Shown here: piece by piece, positions 53,248 to 61,775 of the stretch
Position numbering within the stretch: position 1 is the first letter of the stretch
How the letters are laid out: every line of letters begins with the position of its first letter
From: Oscillospiraceae bacterium
Lineage (GTDB): Bacteria; Bacillota; Clostridia; Oscillospirales; Ruminococcaceae
Assembly: GCA_021769725.1 (NCBI GenBank)
Contig: JAETSI010000013.1
Span: 1-64,000, forward strand
DNA length: 64,000 nucleotides
Reading direction: 5' to 3'
Notes under the pieces: model-generated
Told to the model about the DNA's origin: nothing
Database searches by the model: none
The model's input: the letters and a program-made list of their open reading frames with translations, nothing else
Translations under genes and position numbers: made by a program

Positions 53248-53794
53248 CATCCCTCAGAAGCTCCACGAAGTCGGCAAAAGTGATCGTTGTCGGAAATCTG
53301 TGATTGCCGCCCTGTTCGGTACTGATATAGCCTGCATTCTGAAATTCCGAAACGATTCTGTCAGCCGTATCAACGTCAACACCGAGGGTATCTCTGATAC
53401 ACTTGTTTGTCATAAATCTTCTTGTCACGCTGTTGAGAAGCAGCGATTTTGCAACACTTTCGGGAACTGATCTGATTGCACTCAGCGGTGCAAAATCACA
53501 TTTGCGGTCAGGATCGCTTTCCTCAAAAGAAGAAATATCCTCCAAGTCCTTTATGGTGTATCTCTGCTCTCCGCTGTTTACAGGAGCAAGACATTTATCG
53601 TCAGGCTCGTCCATATGATCGTAGAAGTGATACTCCTCATCTGCATCAGCGACGCCGTGGTTATCGTCATACCTCTCACGGAAACGCTCGTTGATCTCGC
53701 CATTTCCCTCGCCAACTTTATAGGCAAGATATGCCACGCCCGACATAATACCGAGTCCTACGATACTCTTAATAATCTTCTTTGTATTCACCAT
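53248..53794 (-). pseudogene. Conjugative-element membrane protein, truncated at its 3' end
   Basis: The protein starts MVNTKKIIKSIVGLGIMSGV (ATG 53794 after GGAGG), one membrane anchor, then an acidic region and a C-terminal winged-helix-like part (TRRFMTNKCIRDTLGVDVDT). The frame continues to 53141, but from about residue 182 it reads the terminator and antisense strand of the Rpn gene. The native end has been replaced, so I call it truncated. The exact boundary near 53248 is inferred. Its family is not known to me beyond its place beside topB. Confidence 0.6.
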
Positions 53795-53805
53795 AAAAAC
53801 CTCCA

Positions 53806-54083
53806 TTATTGTTCGTCAGAAGCGTTCTGACGTTTCTTGTTTTCTTTTTCCCTTGCTTTCATTTCCTTGACAAAAGCACGATATTTCGCCGTATATTCAT
53901 AGGACTTGCCAAATATATTGACCGCTGCCTTATACAGATCAGGCTCGTATTTCTCGATTATTGCAATCTCCTCATTGATATGCTTGCTGAACGGACATCC
54001 CACACATCCTGTTCTCTTTAAGCCATATTCCGTATAGCAGCGTGAGTGCTGAATACCGAACATCTTCTCATAGTCCTTTTTTT
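53806..54083 (-). pseudogene. C-terminal fragment of a PAPS-reductase-like protein of conjugative elements
   Basis: From KKDYEKMFGIQHSRCYTEYG, and then RTGCVGCPFSKHINEE, this is the tail of the phosphoadenosine phosphosulfate reductase-like proteins common in Firmicutes conjugative elements; the cysteines are those of the family. The N-terminal two thirds are absent: upstream of about 54083 the sequence is the 3' part of a dockerin gene. The stop at 53806 abuts the next element gene. Confidence 0.7.
54077..54083. other. Junction of dockerin pseudogene and conjugative-element remnant
   Basis: On the - strand the dockerin reading (ADVYENGT) runs into an A7 tract, after which the PAPS-reductase reading (KKDYEKMFG) begins. 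The fusion point lies in or next to this tract. No inverted repeats or duplicated flanks typical of a transposase event are visible here. Confidence 0.65.
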
Positions 54084-55413
54084 GTACCATTTTCATAAAC
54101 GTCAGCATTGATCTTGCCTTGTTTTGTGATGTGGGAAGGATCAGTTCCGTTAATGCCATATACGTCCGGATTTCCGATACACTGCATTACGAGCACAGCA
54201 TCGTTAAGAAATACTTTGCCATCGCAGTCTGCATCTCCCCAGACCGTAGGCTCGATAGGAGCTGTAGTGGTGGTTTTGGGCTTTGATGTTGTAGTTATTT
54301 TGGAAGTTGTGTTAGTAGTAGTAGTTGTTGTTGTTGTTGTCTGAGGCTGTTCGTAATAAACTTCTATGTTGCTTAATGTAACAGTATCGGGAGTTCCGTA
54401 GTAATATCCAACAGTAATATTTCCATCAGGATTTACAAGATTTGAAACTGCATTTGTGCCGGAAATTGAAGAAGGAACGATCCACATAACTTCCTGTTTT
54501 TTACCTGCTTCAAGAACGACATAGCTGCCTTCTTCCTGGAAGTAGTAACCGTTATCTGCATCATTTGTACCCGTATTGATACCATAAACGAATTTTTCTA
54601 TATCAGCATCAGCAGTTACTTCAAATTTAATAGCATATACGTCCATATCCTTTTCAAGTTCAAGGGTTGAATAAGGAATTTCAACGCTTTGTTTTGTTTC
54701 ATCAGTATAGTCAAGAACGCTGTGTTGACATACATTTCTGAACGCTTTTAGGCGGTTCCCAGTATGCGTTGATGTATGTGCCTGCGCCTTCAATAGTAGT
54801 GCCTGTTCCGATATCGTCAATAAGGAATTTAACGCCCTGTGCAATAAGATCGTCCAATTGCTCCTGACCCATGTCATTGTACCAGTAGCCTGCGCTTTCT
54901 TTACCTTCAATAGTCAGCATACCTGAATTTATGGCTGTTTATAGGAGCATCCTCTGTAAATTCATCTGGATGAAGAGTTACCGGATTATCGACCATATCG
55001 CCTACTGAATTATCGTAGTGAGCACTGTAATAGCATCTGAACTGGTATTCACCGCCGGGTTTTACATCAATGTCACTGAGGTCTACAGTAATGGTATTAG
55101 TTCCCTTTTTGAGGGAAATTTCAAAGCCCGCCCCCTTTGAATCCCAACCGCCCTTAGAATTATGTTCAGTCCAGTAGGGGGATTCGTTCGTAGAAATGCC
55201 AAGACCGTAAGTAAATTTCTGGTCATACTCCGTTTCGATAGTGAAAGTGATTTGTTTTGCGCCATCTTCCGGTAGAGTTCCGGAAGCAGAATCATCAACT
55301 GACATAGATTTTCCTGCTGTTTTTGAAGCCGAAAGACCCATATCGGGATTGACGGTGGCATTTACAGCGGATGCTGCAAGACAGGCAGGAACAGCGGAAG
55401 CTGCGAGAGTCAT
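54084..55413 (-). pseudogene. Dockerin protein pseudogene with two carbohydrate-binding-like regions
   Basis: Pieces in three frames add up to one secreted cellulosomal protein: signal-peptide tail (MTLAASAVPACLAASAVNA) without its basic start or a ribosome site, a beta-rich region (55300-54930), a segment MLTIEGKESAGYWYNDMGQE in a second frame, a second beta-rich region (54720-54360), a poly-Thr linker and a dockerin GDADCDGKVFLNDAVLVMQC. The dockerin stops after NADVYENGT, where conjugative-element sequence begins. At least two frameshifts (near 54930 and 54730) and both ends lost make it non-functional. Confidence 0.8.
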
Positions 55414-55482
55414 ACTTACAAAAATAATTTGTGCGGATTACACAATATTTTTGCTTGATTCGTATTAAATATAATTAATAGT

Positions 55483-55516
55483 AAAAGAAGCGCAGAAAAA
55501 AGACTGCGCTTCTTTT
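55483..55516 (-). terminator. Terminator of cdaA-cdaR
   Basis: AAAAGAAGCGCAG (55483-55495) and CTGCGCTTCTTTT (55504-55516) form a perfect 13-bp stem, 6 bp after the cdaR stop. Confidence 0.9.
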
Positions 55517-55521
55517 ATTTG

Positions 55522-56892
55522 TTATGGATTTGTTGTCTGTATGGAACTGCTCCTTGACGAAGTATTTTTTTCATTGGGCTGCGGTTCGATATGTTTTGAT
55601 TTCTGAATAATTACCTGCGGTTTTGAAGGATTTGCGACAGCCCATACTTTATTGGAAGCAAGACATGAAACTGTAACATCAAAAGAAAACTGTCCCACAG
55701 AAATATCAGAATTCAGTAGATTTGCCTCTGCAAAGAAATCAGCGGTGGTAAGCTTTTCAAGCTCATCCTTTGGTCCGACGATGCATACCTTCACGTCGTT
55801 GCTGATAAGGTCGTAATCATAATCGTTGCCGCCCGGCTTGTTGGTTATATGGATATTGTTCTTGTCAATTGTAAATTCTTTTCTGTCAAGATCGCTGTCG
55901 TCGAGGGTTAGGACGACATTTTCAAGTCCAGACATATTTATAATATTGCTTGCTTCAAGCAATGTGTTTATGTCAAATGATTTGGTGTAACCCAGGTCCA
56001 TATCGCTGAGATTTATCTTACCGATTTCAAGAGGGTCGGCGATTTCAAACTGACTGTTCTTTGAAGCAAGTGTCAGCGAATCGGCAGAAAGATTGAATTT
56101 AAGGCTGCTCTTGTCAAAGTTCGCAGAGCCGCCGAGGATCTGTACTGAGAGTTTTACGGTTTTCTGAGAAAGAACAGGGATATTTATAGAAAAACTTGCA
56201 GTATTGAAATCCATCATAGACTGGTCGATTACAGTACCGTCTTCAGCTAAAAGCTGTAATTGGTCAGTCTGAAGATCAACAGACGATTCAAGTACCATTT
56301 TCCTGTCGGTGTACGCATAGCATTTTGAGATATTTGAAAGCTGTTCCGACGGTCCTGTTATCTTAACGGTATCGGGTTTGCATTTCTGTTCCGCCTGATA
56401 AATGACCTTACCGTTTATTACCGATATATTTGGATATTTCGGCTCTACCGGCATTTCGATAGTTTCATATTTATCAAGCATCACCGTGACTGTCTGTGGC
56501 GATATAGATTCCACTTCAAAAGGAATATCGTCATTGCATCGTACTTTTACCGACAGTGTTTTCCTGCCAGGTGTTGAGATTCCTGCCGTATCTACATATG
56601 CAGTGAAACTGTCCGGGCTCATTTTTGAAGCCTGTGTTCGGCTTCCTTTTACGGTTATATTAACGTGTTCAAGATTGCATGAGATTATGCTGAGACCGTT
56701 TTCGGAAGCAGTCGAGCCTGAGATATCCGTGCTGAGCTGCACATCCCTGATCTGCTTTGTAACGGATGGATAAAGAGCCATTGAGATAGCGAACCATACA
56801 ATACAGGCGATAATCACGGAATACACCGCAAGAGAGAGATTATTTTTTGCACCTTTGGCAAGACGTTTTTTTATTTTTTCAAATATTCTCAT
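55522..56892 (-). CDS. cdaR: YbbR domain protein CdaR
   Basis: This 456-residue protein has an N-terminal membrane helix (about 20-40) and about four extracellular YbbR repeats of roughly 85 residues, ending in a polar tail. CdaR regulates the diadenylate cyclase CdaA. It overlaps cdaA by 4 bp. In Bacillus glmM comes next; here a terminator and broken accessory DNA follow. Confidence 0.9.
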   Translation of the reverse strand: MRIFEKIKKRLAKGAKNNLSLAVYSVIIACIVWFAISMALYPSVTKQIRDVQLSTDISGSTASENGLSIISCNLEHVNITVKGSRTQASKMSPDSFTAYVDTAGISTPGRKTLSVKVRCNDDIPFEVESISPQTVTVMLDKYETIEMPVEPKYPNISVINGKVIYQAEQKCKPDTVKITGPSEQLSNISKCYAYTDRKMVLESSVDLQTDQLQLLAEDGTVIDQSMMDFNTASFSINIPVLSQKTVKLSVQILGGSANFDKSSLKFNLSADSLTLASKNSQFEIADPLEIGKINLSDMDLGYTKSFDINTLLEASNIINMSGLENVVLTLDDSDLDRKEFTIDKNNIHITNKPGGNDYDYDLISNDVKVCIVGPKDELEKLTTADFFAEANLLNSDISVGQFSFDVTVSCLASNKVWAVANPSKPQVIIQKSKHIEPQPNEKNTSSRSSSIQTTNP

Positions 56893-57767
56893 TTCTTTTT
56901 CCTCCTTTCACTGTGTGAGGAAAAAAACTTTTTACCGGGGAGTGTTATCTCCGTTTTCTCTTCAAAGATTTCATTTTCAAGAAATGTTTTAAGTTTTTCA
57001 CGGGTATAATCTCTGACAAGAATGCCGTTCATAGCCGTTGAGATCTGACCTGTTTCTTCCGATACCACGATTACGATAGCATCTGAATTTTCACTCATTC
57101 CGATAGCAGCTCTGTGCCGTGAGCCAAGCCGTTTGTCGATTTGTGCATCCTTTTGCGGCTTTGGCAGAAAGCAGGCTCCTGCAAGGATCATTCCGTCCCT
57201 CATGATAACTGCTCCGTCATGAAGCGGAGTTTTGGGGTAAAAGATATTTCCAAAGATCTCTTTGCTTGGAGTGGCATTCAGGATAGTACCGGTTTCGATC
57301 TGTTCTCCGAGACGTACCTGACGTTCGATTACGATAAGAGCGCCGGTGCAGGTGGCTGAAAGTTCAACGCAGGAATCGCATACGGCTTCTATAGCCGGTT
57401 CCCATGTTCTGGTAAGCTCGTCGGTGCTTTGTCCTATACCGAGGAAACGCACTCCGAAACGTGTTCTGCCTGCCTTTTCGAGCATACGCCGGAGTTCAGG
57501 CTGAAAGAGTACGATCATAGCGATAAGTCCGATATCAAGAGCCTGGCTCAGCAAATACGGAATGACTTTCAGTTGTAAAAAAACGCTTATGAAATAGCCT
57601 GCAACGAGAAAAAGGATTCCTTTCACCAGCTGACCTGCACGGGTTTCACGGATAAGCCTGAGCAGCAGATAAATAAGATATGCGAGTATTGCGATATCAA
57701 TAATATCTATAAGTTCGATGGTGCTGATAACGCTGAGAAAGGCGGATTTTAACTCATGGGGGGACAT
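56889..57767 (-). CDS. cdaA: Diadenylate cyclase CdaA
   Basis: This enzyme makes cyclic di-AMP from two ATP. The 292-residue protein has three membrane helices in the first 90 residues and a DisA_N domain with the catalytic DGAVIMRDG (about 183-191) and RLGSRHRAAIG (about 214-224). c-di-AMP controls potassium and osmolyte balance. The start ATG 57767 follows AGGATGTG. Confidence 0.95.
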   Translation of the reverse strand: MSPHELKSAFLSVISTIELIDIIDIAILAYLIYLLLRLIRETRAGQLVKGILFLVAGYFISVFLQLKVIPYLLSQALDIGLIAMIVLFQPELRRMLEKAGRTRFGVRFLGIGQSTDELTRTWEPAIEAVCDSCVELSATCTGALIVIERQVRLGEQIETGTILNATPSKEIFGNIFYPKTPLHDGAVIMRDGMILAGACFLPKPQKDAQIDKRLGSRHRAAIGMSENSDAIVIVVSEETGQISTAMNGILVRDYTREKLKTFLENEIFEEKTEITLPGKKFFSSHSERRKKK

Positions 57768-57910
57768 TTATTCACATCCTTTATGTAAGATTTGCCTTAA
57801 GTCCGGATGAAGGTGATTAAGGTGATTTATATGTACGAGGGCGGCTGCCCTCGTTTTCGCAGCATTCTATAATATATTGTACCACATTTTCAGATATTTT
57901 CAATAGTTTT

Positions 57911-59050
57911 TTATAAATTTTTCAGGTTTGAGATTTTATTAATTAAATTAGCAAGAGCAACTCCGTCACTTTCTTTACTAAATGCCGAAGGAGCAAATCT
58001 AACCGTGCCCGTTTTTGTTCCCAACTGAGTATGGGCAAGAGCCGCACAGTGGAATCCTGCCCGGAGACAGTATCCGTGCTGTGCCAGTTTCTCGGCAAGT
58101 TCCTCGGAAGGAATCTCTGCCGCATTAAAAGAAACGATAGGCACATAATTACTTTGCGGATCACGGTATATGGTGATTTTTCTGTTTTTTTCAAGTCCCT
58201 TTATAAAACTGCGGCAGACATTTTCCTCGTGGGAGTATATCCGGTCGATACCTTTTTTGCGTATAAATCCGATGCCGGCCTTTACCGACATTGCTCCGAT
58301 TATACATGGTGTACCGCTTTCAAGGCTGTCGGGAAGAATATCCGGTTGTTTCAGACTTAGAGATGCGCTCCCTGTTCCGCCCTGAATTATGGGAGATATC
58401 TTGTATTTTCCGTCAGTTATGAGAAGTCCGGTGCCTGTTATTCCGTACAGACCTTTATGACCGGCAGTGCAAAGGATGTTGATTCCGTCTGAAATATCTA
58501 TATCCACTATACCGCACGCCTGAGCGCCGTCAGCAATAAAGCATATATTGTGTTCACGGCAGAGCTGCCCGATTTCTTTCCACGGCATAAGCTGACCGGT
58601 GACATTGCTTGCAAGAGTGCATACGATAGCCTTTGTGTCCGGCCGAATAAGCTTGCGGAAGTTCTGTACGGTGCAGCTGTCATCAGGGCAAACCTGTGCA
58701 ATGGAGAGCGATATTTTCTTCTCCAGCGCAAGCTGAGCACCCGGACGTGCCGCAGAATTATGCTCCATGCTGCTCATTATGAGATGACCGCCGTCTTTCA
58801 TTAGGCCCTGAATAGCGAGATTAAGAGCGTGTGTGCAGTTAAGGGTAAAAATAACGTTTTCCGGCTGTGCACCAAAAAATTCGGCTGCCGCAGTCCGTGC
58901 CGAATAGAGAGCGTGTGAAGTACGCATGGCAAGGGCGTGACCGCCCCTTCCTGAATTTCCGCCGTACTGCTCTACCGCCCGTATAACTGCTCGTTTTACT
59001 TCCGGCGGTTTGGGATAAGTGGTTGCTGCGTTATCAAAATTTATAATCAT
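57911..59050 (-). CDS. Class V aminotransferase (cysteine desulfurase family)
   Basis: This 379-residue PLP enzyme starts MIINFDNAATTYPKP, with the PLP-lysine in CTAGHKGLYG (about residues 195-204) and a late CLRAGFHCAALAH cysteine region. It fits the NifS/CsdB-like family that removes sulfur or selenium from (seleno)cysteine. The next gene upstream encodes a DUF3343 protein, proposed as a sulfur or selenium carrier, so the pair may work together. AAAGGGG precedes ATG 59050. Confidence 0.85.
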   Translation of the reverse strand: MIINFDNAATTYPKPPEVKRAVIRAVEQYGGNSGRGGHALAMRTSHALYSARTAAAEFFGAQPENVIFTLNCTHALNLAIQGLMKDGGHLIMSSMEHNSAARPGAQLALEKKISLSIAQVCPDDSCTVQNFRKLIRPDTKAIVCTLASNVTGQLMPWKEIGQLCREHNICFIADGAQACGIVDIDISDGINILCTAGHKGLYGITGTGLLITDGKYKISPIIQGGTGSASLSLKQPDILPDSLESGTPCIIGAMSVKAGIGFIRKKGIDRIYSHEENVCRSFIKGLEKNRKITIYRDPQSNYVPIVSFNAAEIPSEELAEKLAQHGYCLRAGFHCAALAHTQLGTKTGTVRFAPSAFSKESDGVALANLINKISNLKNL

Positions 59051-59064
59051 ATCAGCTGACCCCT

Positions 59065-59271
59065 TTACTTAATGATAAATGGAACAGCATTCATTTTCAG
59101 GATTTCGGCAGCTTTTTTAGCATCTCCTCTTACATGAAGAGAGTAGCCGCAGCTGCCGGGAGAAGCATTGACATTCCTTTTCAGATCGCAGGAGATCCCT
59201 CTTGCTTTCAGCAGTTTTTCGCCTTTTACGGCGAAGGTGTACGAGGGCATTTCCATAATGATGACCGTCAA
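59065..59271 (-). CDS. DUF3343 family protein (putative Se/S carrier)
   Basis: This small protein (68 residues from TTG 59271, after a GGGGGG tract) has the family pattern: FAVKGEKLLKARGI, then a SPGSCGYSLHV motif with the conserved cysteine, and a final AAEILK. Members are proposed to carry sulfur or selenium on the cysteine. The frame is open to 59313, but no ribosome site supports that start. It lies 14 bp before the cysteine desulfurase-like gene. Confidence 0.7.
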   Translation of the reverse strand: MTVIIMEMPSYTFAVKGEKLLKARGISCDLKRNVNASPGSCGYSLHVRGDAKKAAEILKMNAVPFIIK

Positions 59272-59602
59272 AATCAGCCCCCCTTTTTCAGGATACAGGA
59301 GATACTGAAGCAAGAATGAAAGATCCTGTTATCCTGCTTCTTGATTTCTTGCTTCTATACAGTATATGTTATAAAAAAGAAAAGAGTGAACAAAGACTTG
59401 GTTTGTTGAAAAATCAAGGGAACGTCCTCTCTTACAGGACGCTCCAGCTTCAAAAACAGTTCACCGGACTGTTTTTAAATTCGTCCTTTGCAGAGCACCT
59501 AAAGGCTGTATTCAGGGCTTTGCTCCGCACTCCACCAGAGACGCCGCCTCTGGACTCTGCCAAAGGGACATTGTCTATGTGGAATCCCATAGACAGAGGC
59601 TT
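59272..59602. repeat. Intergenic region with a dispersed multi-hairpin repeat
   Basis: From about 59421 to 59597 runs a series of hairpins: GTCCT/AGGAC, ACAGT/ACTGT, CAGAG/CTCTG and GTCTATG/CATAGAC, with the stretch GGGCTTTGCTCCGCACTCCA, then CCAGAGACGCC. This kind of sequence is a common dispersed repeat in Ruminococcus and relatives. A 121-codon + frame across it is not believed to be a gene. Confidence 0.6.
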
Positions 59603-60175
59603 TTATTTTCTTTTTTTCTTTTTGCGGACAGACCAGCCGAAGCTGCCAAGCTTTTTTCCCAGCGAGAAGTATTCGCCGTGAGCGTATGCCATAAGACCGC
59701 ATTTTTTCATGTCCAGACGCCCATTTTCATCAATATAGTCATCATCGATATCAACGCCGACGATCTCAGCCAGAAACATTGTATGAGTTCCCAGTTCTTT
59801 TGATTCGGTTACCCGGCATTCAAGACTGACAGGACATTCTTCGATAAGGGGGGCAGAAATCTCATGAGAGGGAACAGGGTGAAATCCGCAGAGAGCGAAC
59901 TTATCCGTATCCTTGCCGCTTTTTACACCGCAGAGATCGGTCTGACGGCACATGGCGGCGGTGGTAAGATTTATTACAAATTCCCCGGAATTTTTAATAA
60001 TATCGTAGGAATACCGCTGCGGACGGACAGAAATATAGGTCATAGGCGGATGCGTACAGACGATTCCCGTCCATCCTATCGTAAGAACGTTTGGAGTTTG
60101 AAGGGTTCCGCAGCTTACGAGAGCCGCCGGAACAGGGGACAGCAAAGCGCTTCCCTTCCAGAATTGTTTTGGCAT
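59603..60175 (-). CDS. Flavin reductase-like domain protein
   Basis: This FMN-binding protein (190 residues from ATG 60175) has the DIM6/NTAB-type fold: ALVSCGTLQTPNVLTIGWTG (about residues 18-37), THPPMTYISVRPQRYSYDII and a GVKSGKDTDKF loop. Family members reduce flavin or hold an Fe-oxidising flavin; the partner is unknown. The frame is open to 60244, but the family begins at MPKQFWKGSALL. The very basic end RKKKKRK is unusual. Confidence 0.8.
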   Translation of the reverse strand: MPKQFWKGSALLSPVPAALVSCGTLQTPNVLTIGWTGIVCTHPPMTYISVRPQRYSYDIIKNSGEFVINLTTAAMCRQTDLCGVKSGKDTDKFALCGFHPVPSHEISAPLIEECPVSLECRVTESKELGTHTMFLAEIVGVDIDDDYIDENGRLDMKKCGLMAYAHGEYFSLGKKLGSFGWSVRKKKKRK

Positions 60176-60266
60176 AATATTCACCAGCCTGATTTGTATT
60201 TTTTTCATTATAACATATTTTAATAATGATTTCAATAGCGACAATAATTAATAATGGGTTTCCAAA

Positions 60267-60301
60267 GGGGGGACAGCGTCCACACTTAAGTTGTTGACAT
60301 A
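60267..60301. repeat. Half-copy of the 25.9 kb palindromic repeat
   Basis: GGGGACAGCGTCC then CACTTAAGTTGTTGACAT repeats the loop and right arm of the element at 25856-25906 with a few changes. The left arm is absent. It lies upstream of the spoIIA operon. Confidence 0.65.
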
Positions 60302-60335
60302 AGCGTAGATATGACAAATTTCGCAGGTATGTAAT

Positions 60336-60343
60336 GGTATAAT
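60336..60343 (+). promoter_or_regulatory. Possible extended -10 promoter of the spoIIA operon
   Basis: TATAAT (60338-60343) is preceded by TGG, an extended -10, but no -35 lies at 16-18 bp. Sporulation operons of this type are usually read by sigma-H, so this element is a guess. Confidence 0.4.
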
Positions 60344-60367
60344 ATGGCATGAAAAGGAGGCATCACA

Positions 60368-60673
60368 ATGAAAATGGAAATAAAAACCGGTTCAGGGGGA
60401 GCTACAGCGCTGCTCAGCGGTGAAATTGACCATCATAATGCAAAGGAACTCCGCTCGCAGCTTGATAAATTCATAATATCCGTTCAGCCTGCCCTGCTTG
60501 TTATGGATTTCAAAAACATAACTTTCATGGATAGTTCCGGGATAGGTCTGATAATGGGCAGATCAAAGCTTATAAGGGAATGCGGCGGCTGCCTGGAGGT
60601 AAGAAATACCCAGCCTTATATCCGCCGGGTACTCAGATTGTCAGGTATTGAGCGGATCGTGAAAATAACGTGA
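60368..60673 (+). CDS. spoIIAA: Anti-sigma F factor antagonist SpoIIAA
   Basis: This 101-residue STAS protein has FKNITFMDSSGIGLIMGR (about residues 47-64) with the serine that SpoIIAB phosphorylates. Unphosphorylated, it frees sigma F. AAAGGAGG precedes ATG 60368. The three genes follow the classic spoIIA order. Confidence 0.92.
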   Translation: MKMEIKTGSGGATALLSGEIDHHNAKELRSQLDKFIISVQPALLVMDFKNITFMDSSGIGLIMGRSKLIRECGGCLEVRNTQPYIRRVLRLSGIERIVKIT

Positions 60674-60685
60674 GGAGGAAAAGAA

Positions 60686-61123
60686 ATGGAAGTATTAAAC
60701 GAAATAAAATTTACCATGCCCTCGCTTTCGGTAAATGAAGCGACGGCACGAGCCGTGGTTTCATCATTCCTGATACAGGCAGACCCCACTGTTGAGGAAC
60801 TTTCTGACATCAGGACGGCTGTTTCAGAAGCCGTTACAAATGCCGTTGTACATGGCTACAGAAATTCCAAAGGAAGCGTTGAACTGACAGTCAAGTTACT
60901 GAAAGACCGTGAAATATACATACGCATCAAAGACAAAGGATGCGGCATATCTGACATAAAACAGGCAATGGAACCGCTTTTCACTACAGCTCCGGAGGAG
61001 GAAAGGTCGGGTTTGGGATTTTCGGTAATGGAATCATTTATGGACAAGCTGAAAGTGAAAAGCGCTGTAGGAAAGGGCACGACGGTAGTCATGCGAAAAA
61101 GGCTTTCTCTGCATGAAAACTGA
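60686..61123 (+). CDS. spoIIAB: Anti-sigma F factor SpoIIAB
   Basis: This 145-residue GHKL kinase has the N-box AVSEAVTNAVVHGY (about residues 47-60), the G1 box IKDKGCGI and the G2 region EEERSGLGFSVM. It binds and holds sigma F and phosphorylates SpoIIAA. It overlaps the sigma gene by 11 bp. Confidence 0.93.
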   Translation: MEVLNEIKFTMPSLSVNEATARAVVSSFLIQADPTVEELSDIRTAVSEAVTNAVVHGYRNSKGSVELTVKLLKDREIYIRIKDKGCGISDIKQAMEPLFTTAPEEERSGLGFSVMESFMDKLKVKSAVGKGTTVVMRKRLSLHEN

Positions 61124-61772
61124 ATCCGTACAGCCGCTTGCAGAGGAAAATCTCGGACTTGTACATCTATGTGCCAACAAGTTCCGCAGCAGAGGGATCG
61201 AATATGAGGATCTGTATTCCGCAGGGTGCATAGGTTTGTTAAAGGCGGTCAAGGCTTTTGATCCGGAACGGGGCGTAAAGTTTTCCACATATGCAGTGCC
61301 TGTTATTCTGGGCGAGATAAAGCGGCTTTTCCGTGACGGCGGAGCTGTTCATGTAAGCCGCAGTCTGAAAGAATTATCGCTCTCTCTTCAGAAACTTTGC
61401 GAGGAATTCCGTTGTGATAAGGGGAGAGAGCCTACAATATCGGAATTGTCTCAGCTTTCCGGAGAGTCCGAGTCTGATGTTTCCGAAGCGCTCTGCGTCA
61501 GTAAGCCGGTTCTTTCTCTTACTTCCGGCGATGAGGACGGCAGCGAGATAGAAATTCCCCAACCGTCTCCTGACGAAGCAATTGTAGATCTTATTGCACT
61601 AAGGCAAATAATGGAGTGCCTTGAACCGAATGATCGTGCGCTGTTGGAGCTGCGCTATTTCAGGAATCTTACACAGACCAGAACGGCAAAGGCTCTTGGA
61701 ATGTCACAGGTGCAGGTATCACGGCGGGAAAAAAAGCTCCTGACGCAGATGCGTGAGGAACTGTTAAAGTAG
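61113..61772 (+). CDS. sigF: RNA polymerase sigma factor SigF (SpoIIAC)
   Basis: This 219-residue sigma factor has region 2 (YEDLYSAGCIGLLKAVKAFD, then GVKFSTYAVPVILGEIKR), a region 3 helix, and region 4 (LLELRYFRNLTQTRTAKALG). It is shorter than Bacillus SigF (about 255), mainly at the N-terminus, but all DNA-binding parts remain. In spore formers it drives early forespore genes. Confidence 0.9.
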   Translation: MKTESVQPLAEENLGLVHLCANKFRSRGIEYEDLYSAGCIGLLKAVKAFDPERGVKFSTYAVPVILGEIKRLFRDGGAVHVSRSLKELSLSLQKLCEEFRCDKGREPTISELSQLSGESESDVSEALCVSKPVLSLTSGDEDGSEIEIPQPSPDEAIVDLIALRQIMECLEPNDRALLELRYFRNLTQTRTAKALGMSQVQVSRREKKLLTQMREELLK

Positions 61773-61775
61773 TCG

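Noticed and set aside
54084..54159. N-terminal start of the PAPS-reductase fragment
   Set aside because: The first 25 or so residues of that frame are out-of-frame dockerin sequence, not a native start.
59316..59681. 121-codon + frame
   Set aside because: It crosses the multi-hairpin repeat and the end of the flavin reductase gene, has no ribosome site and no protein-like pattern.
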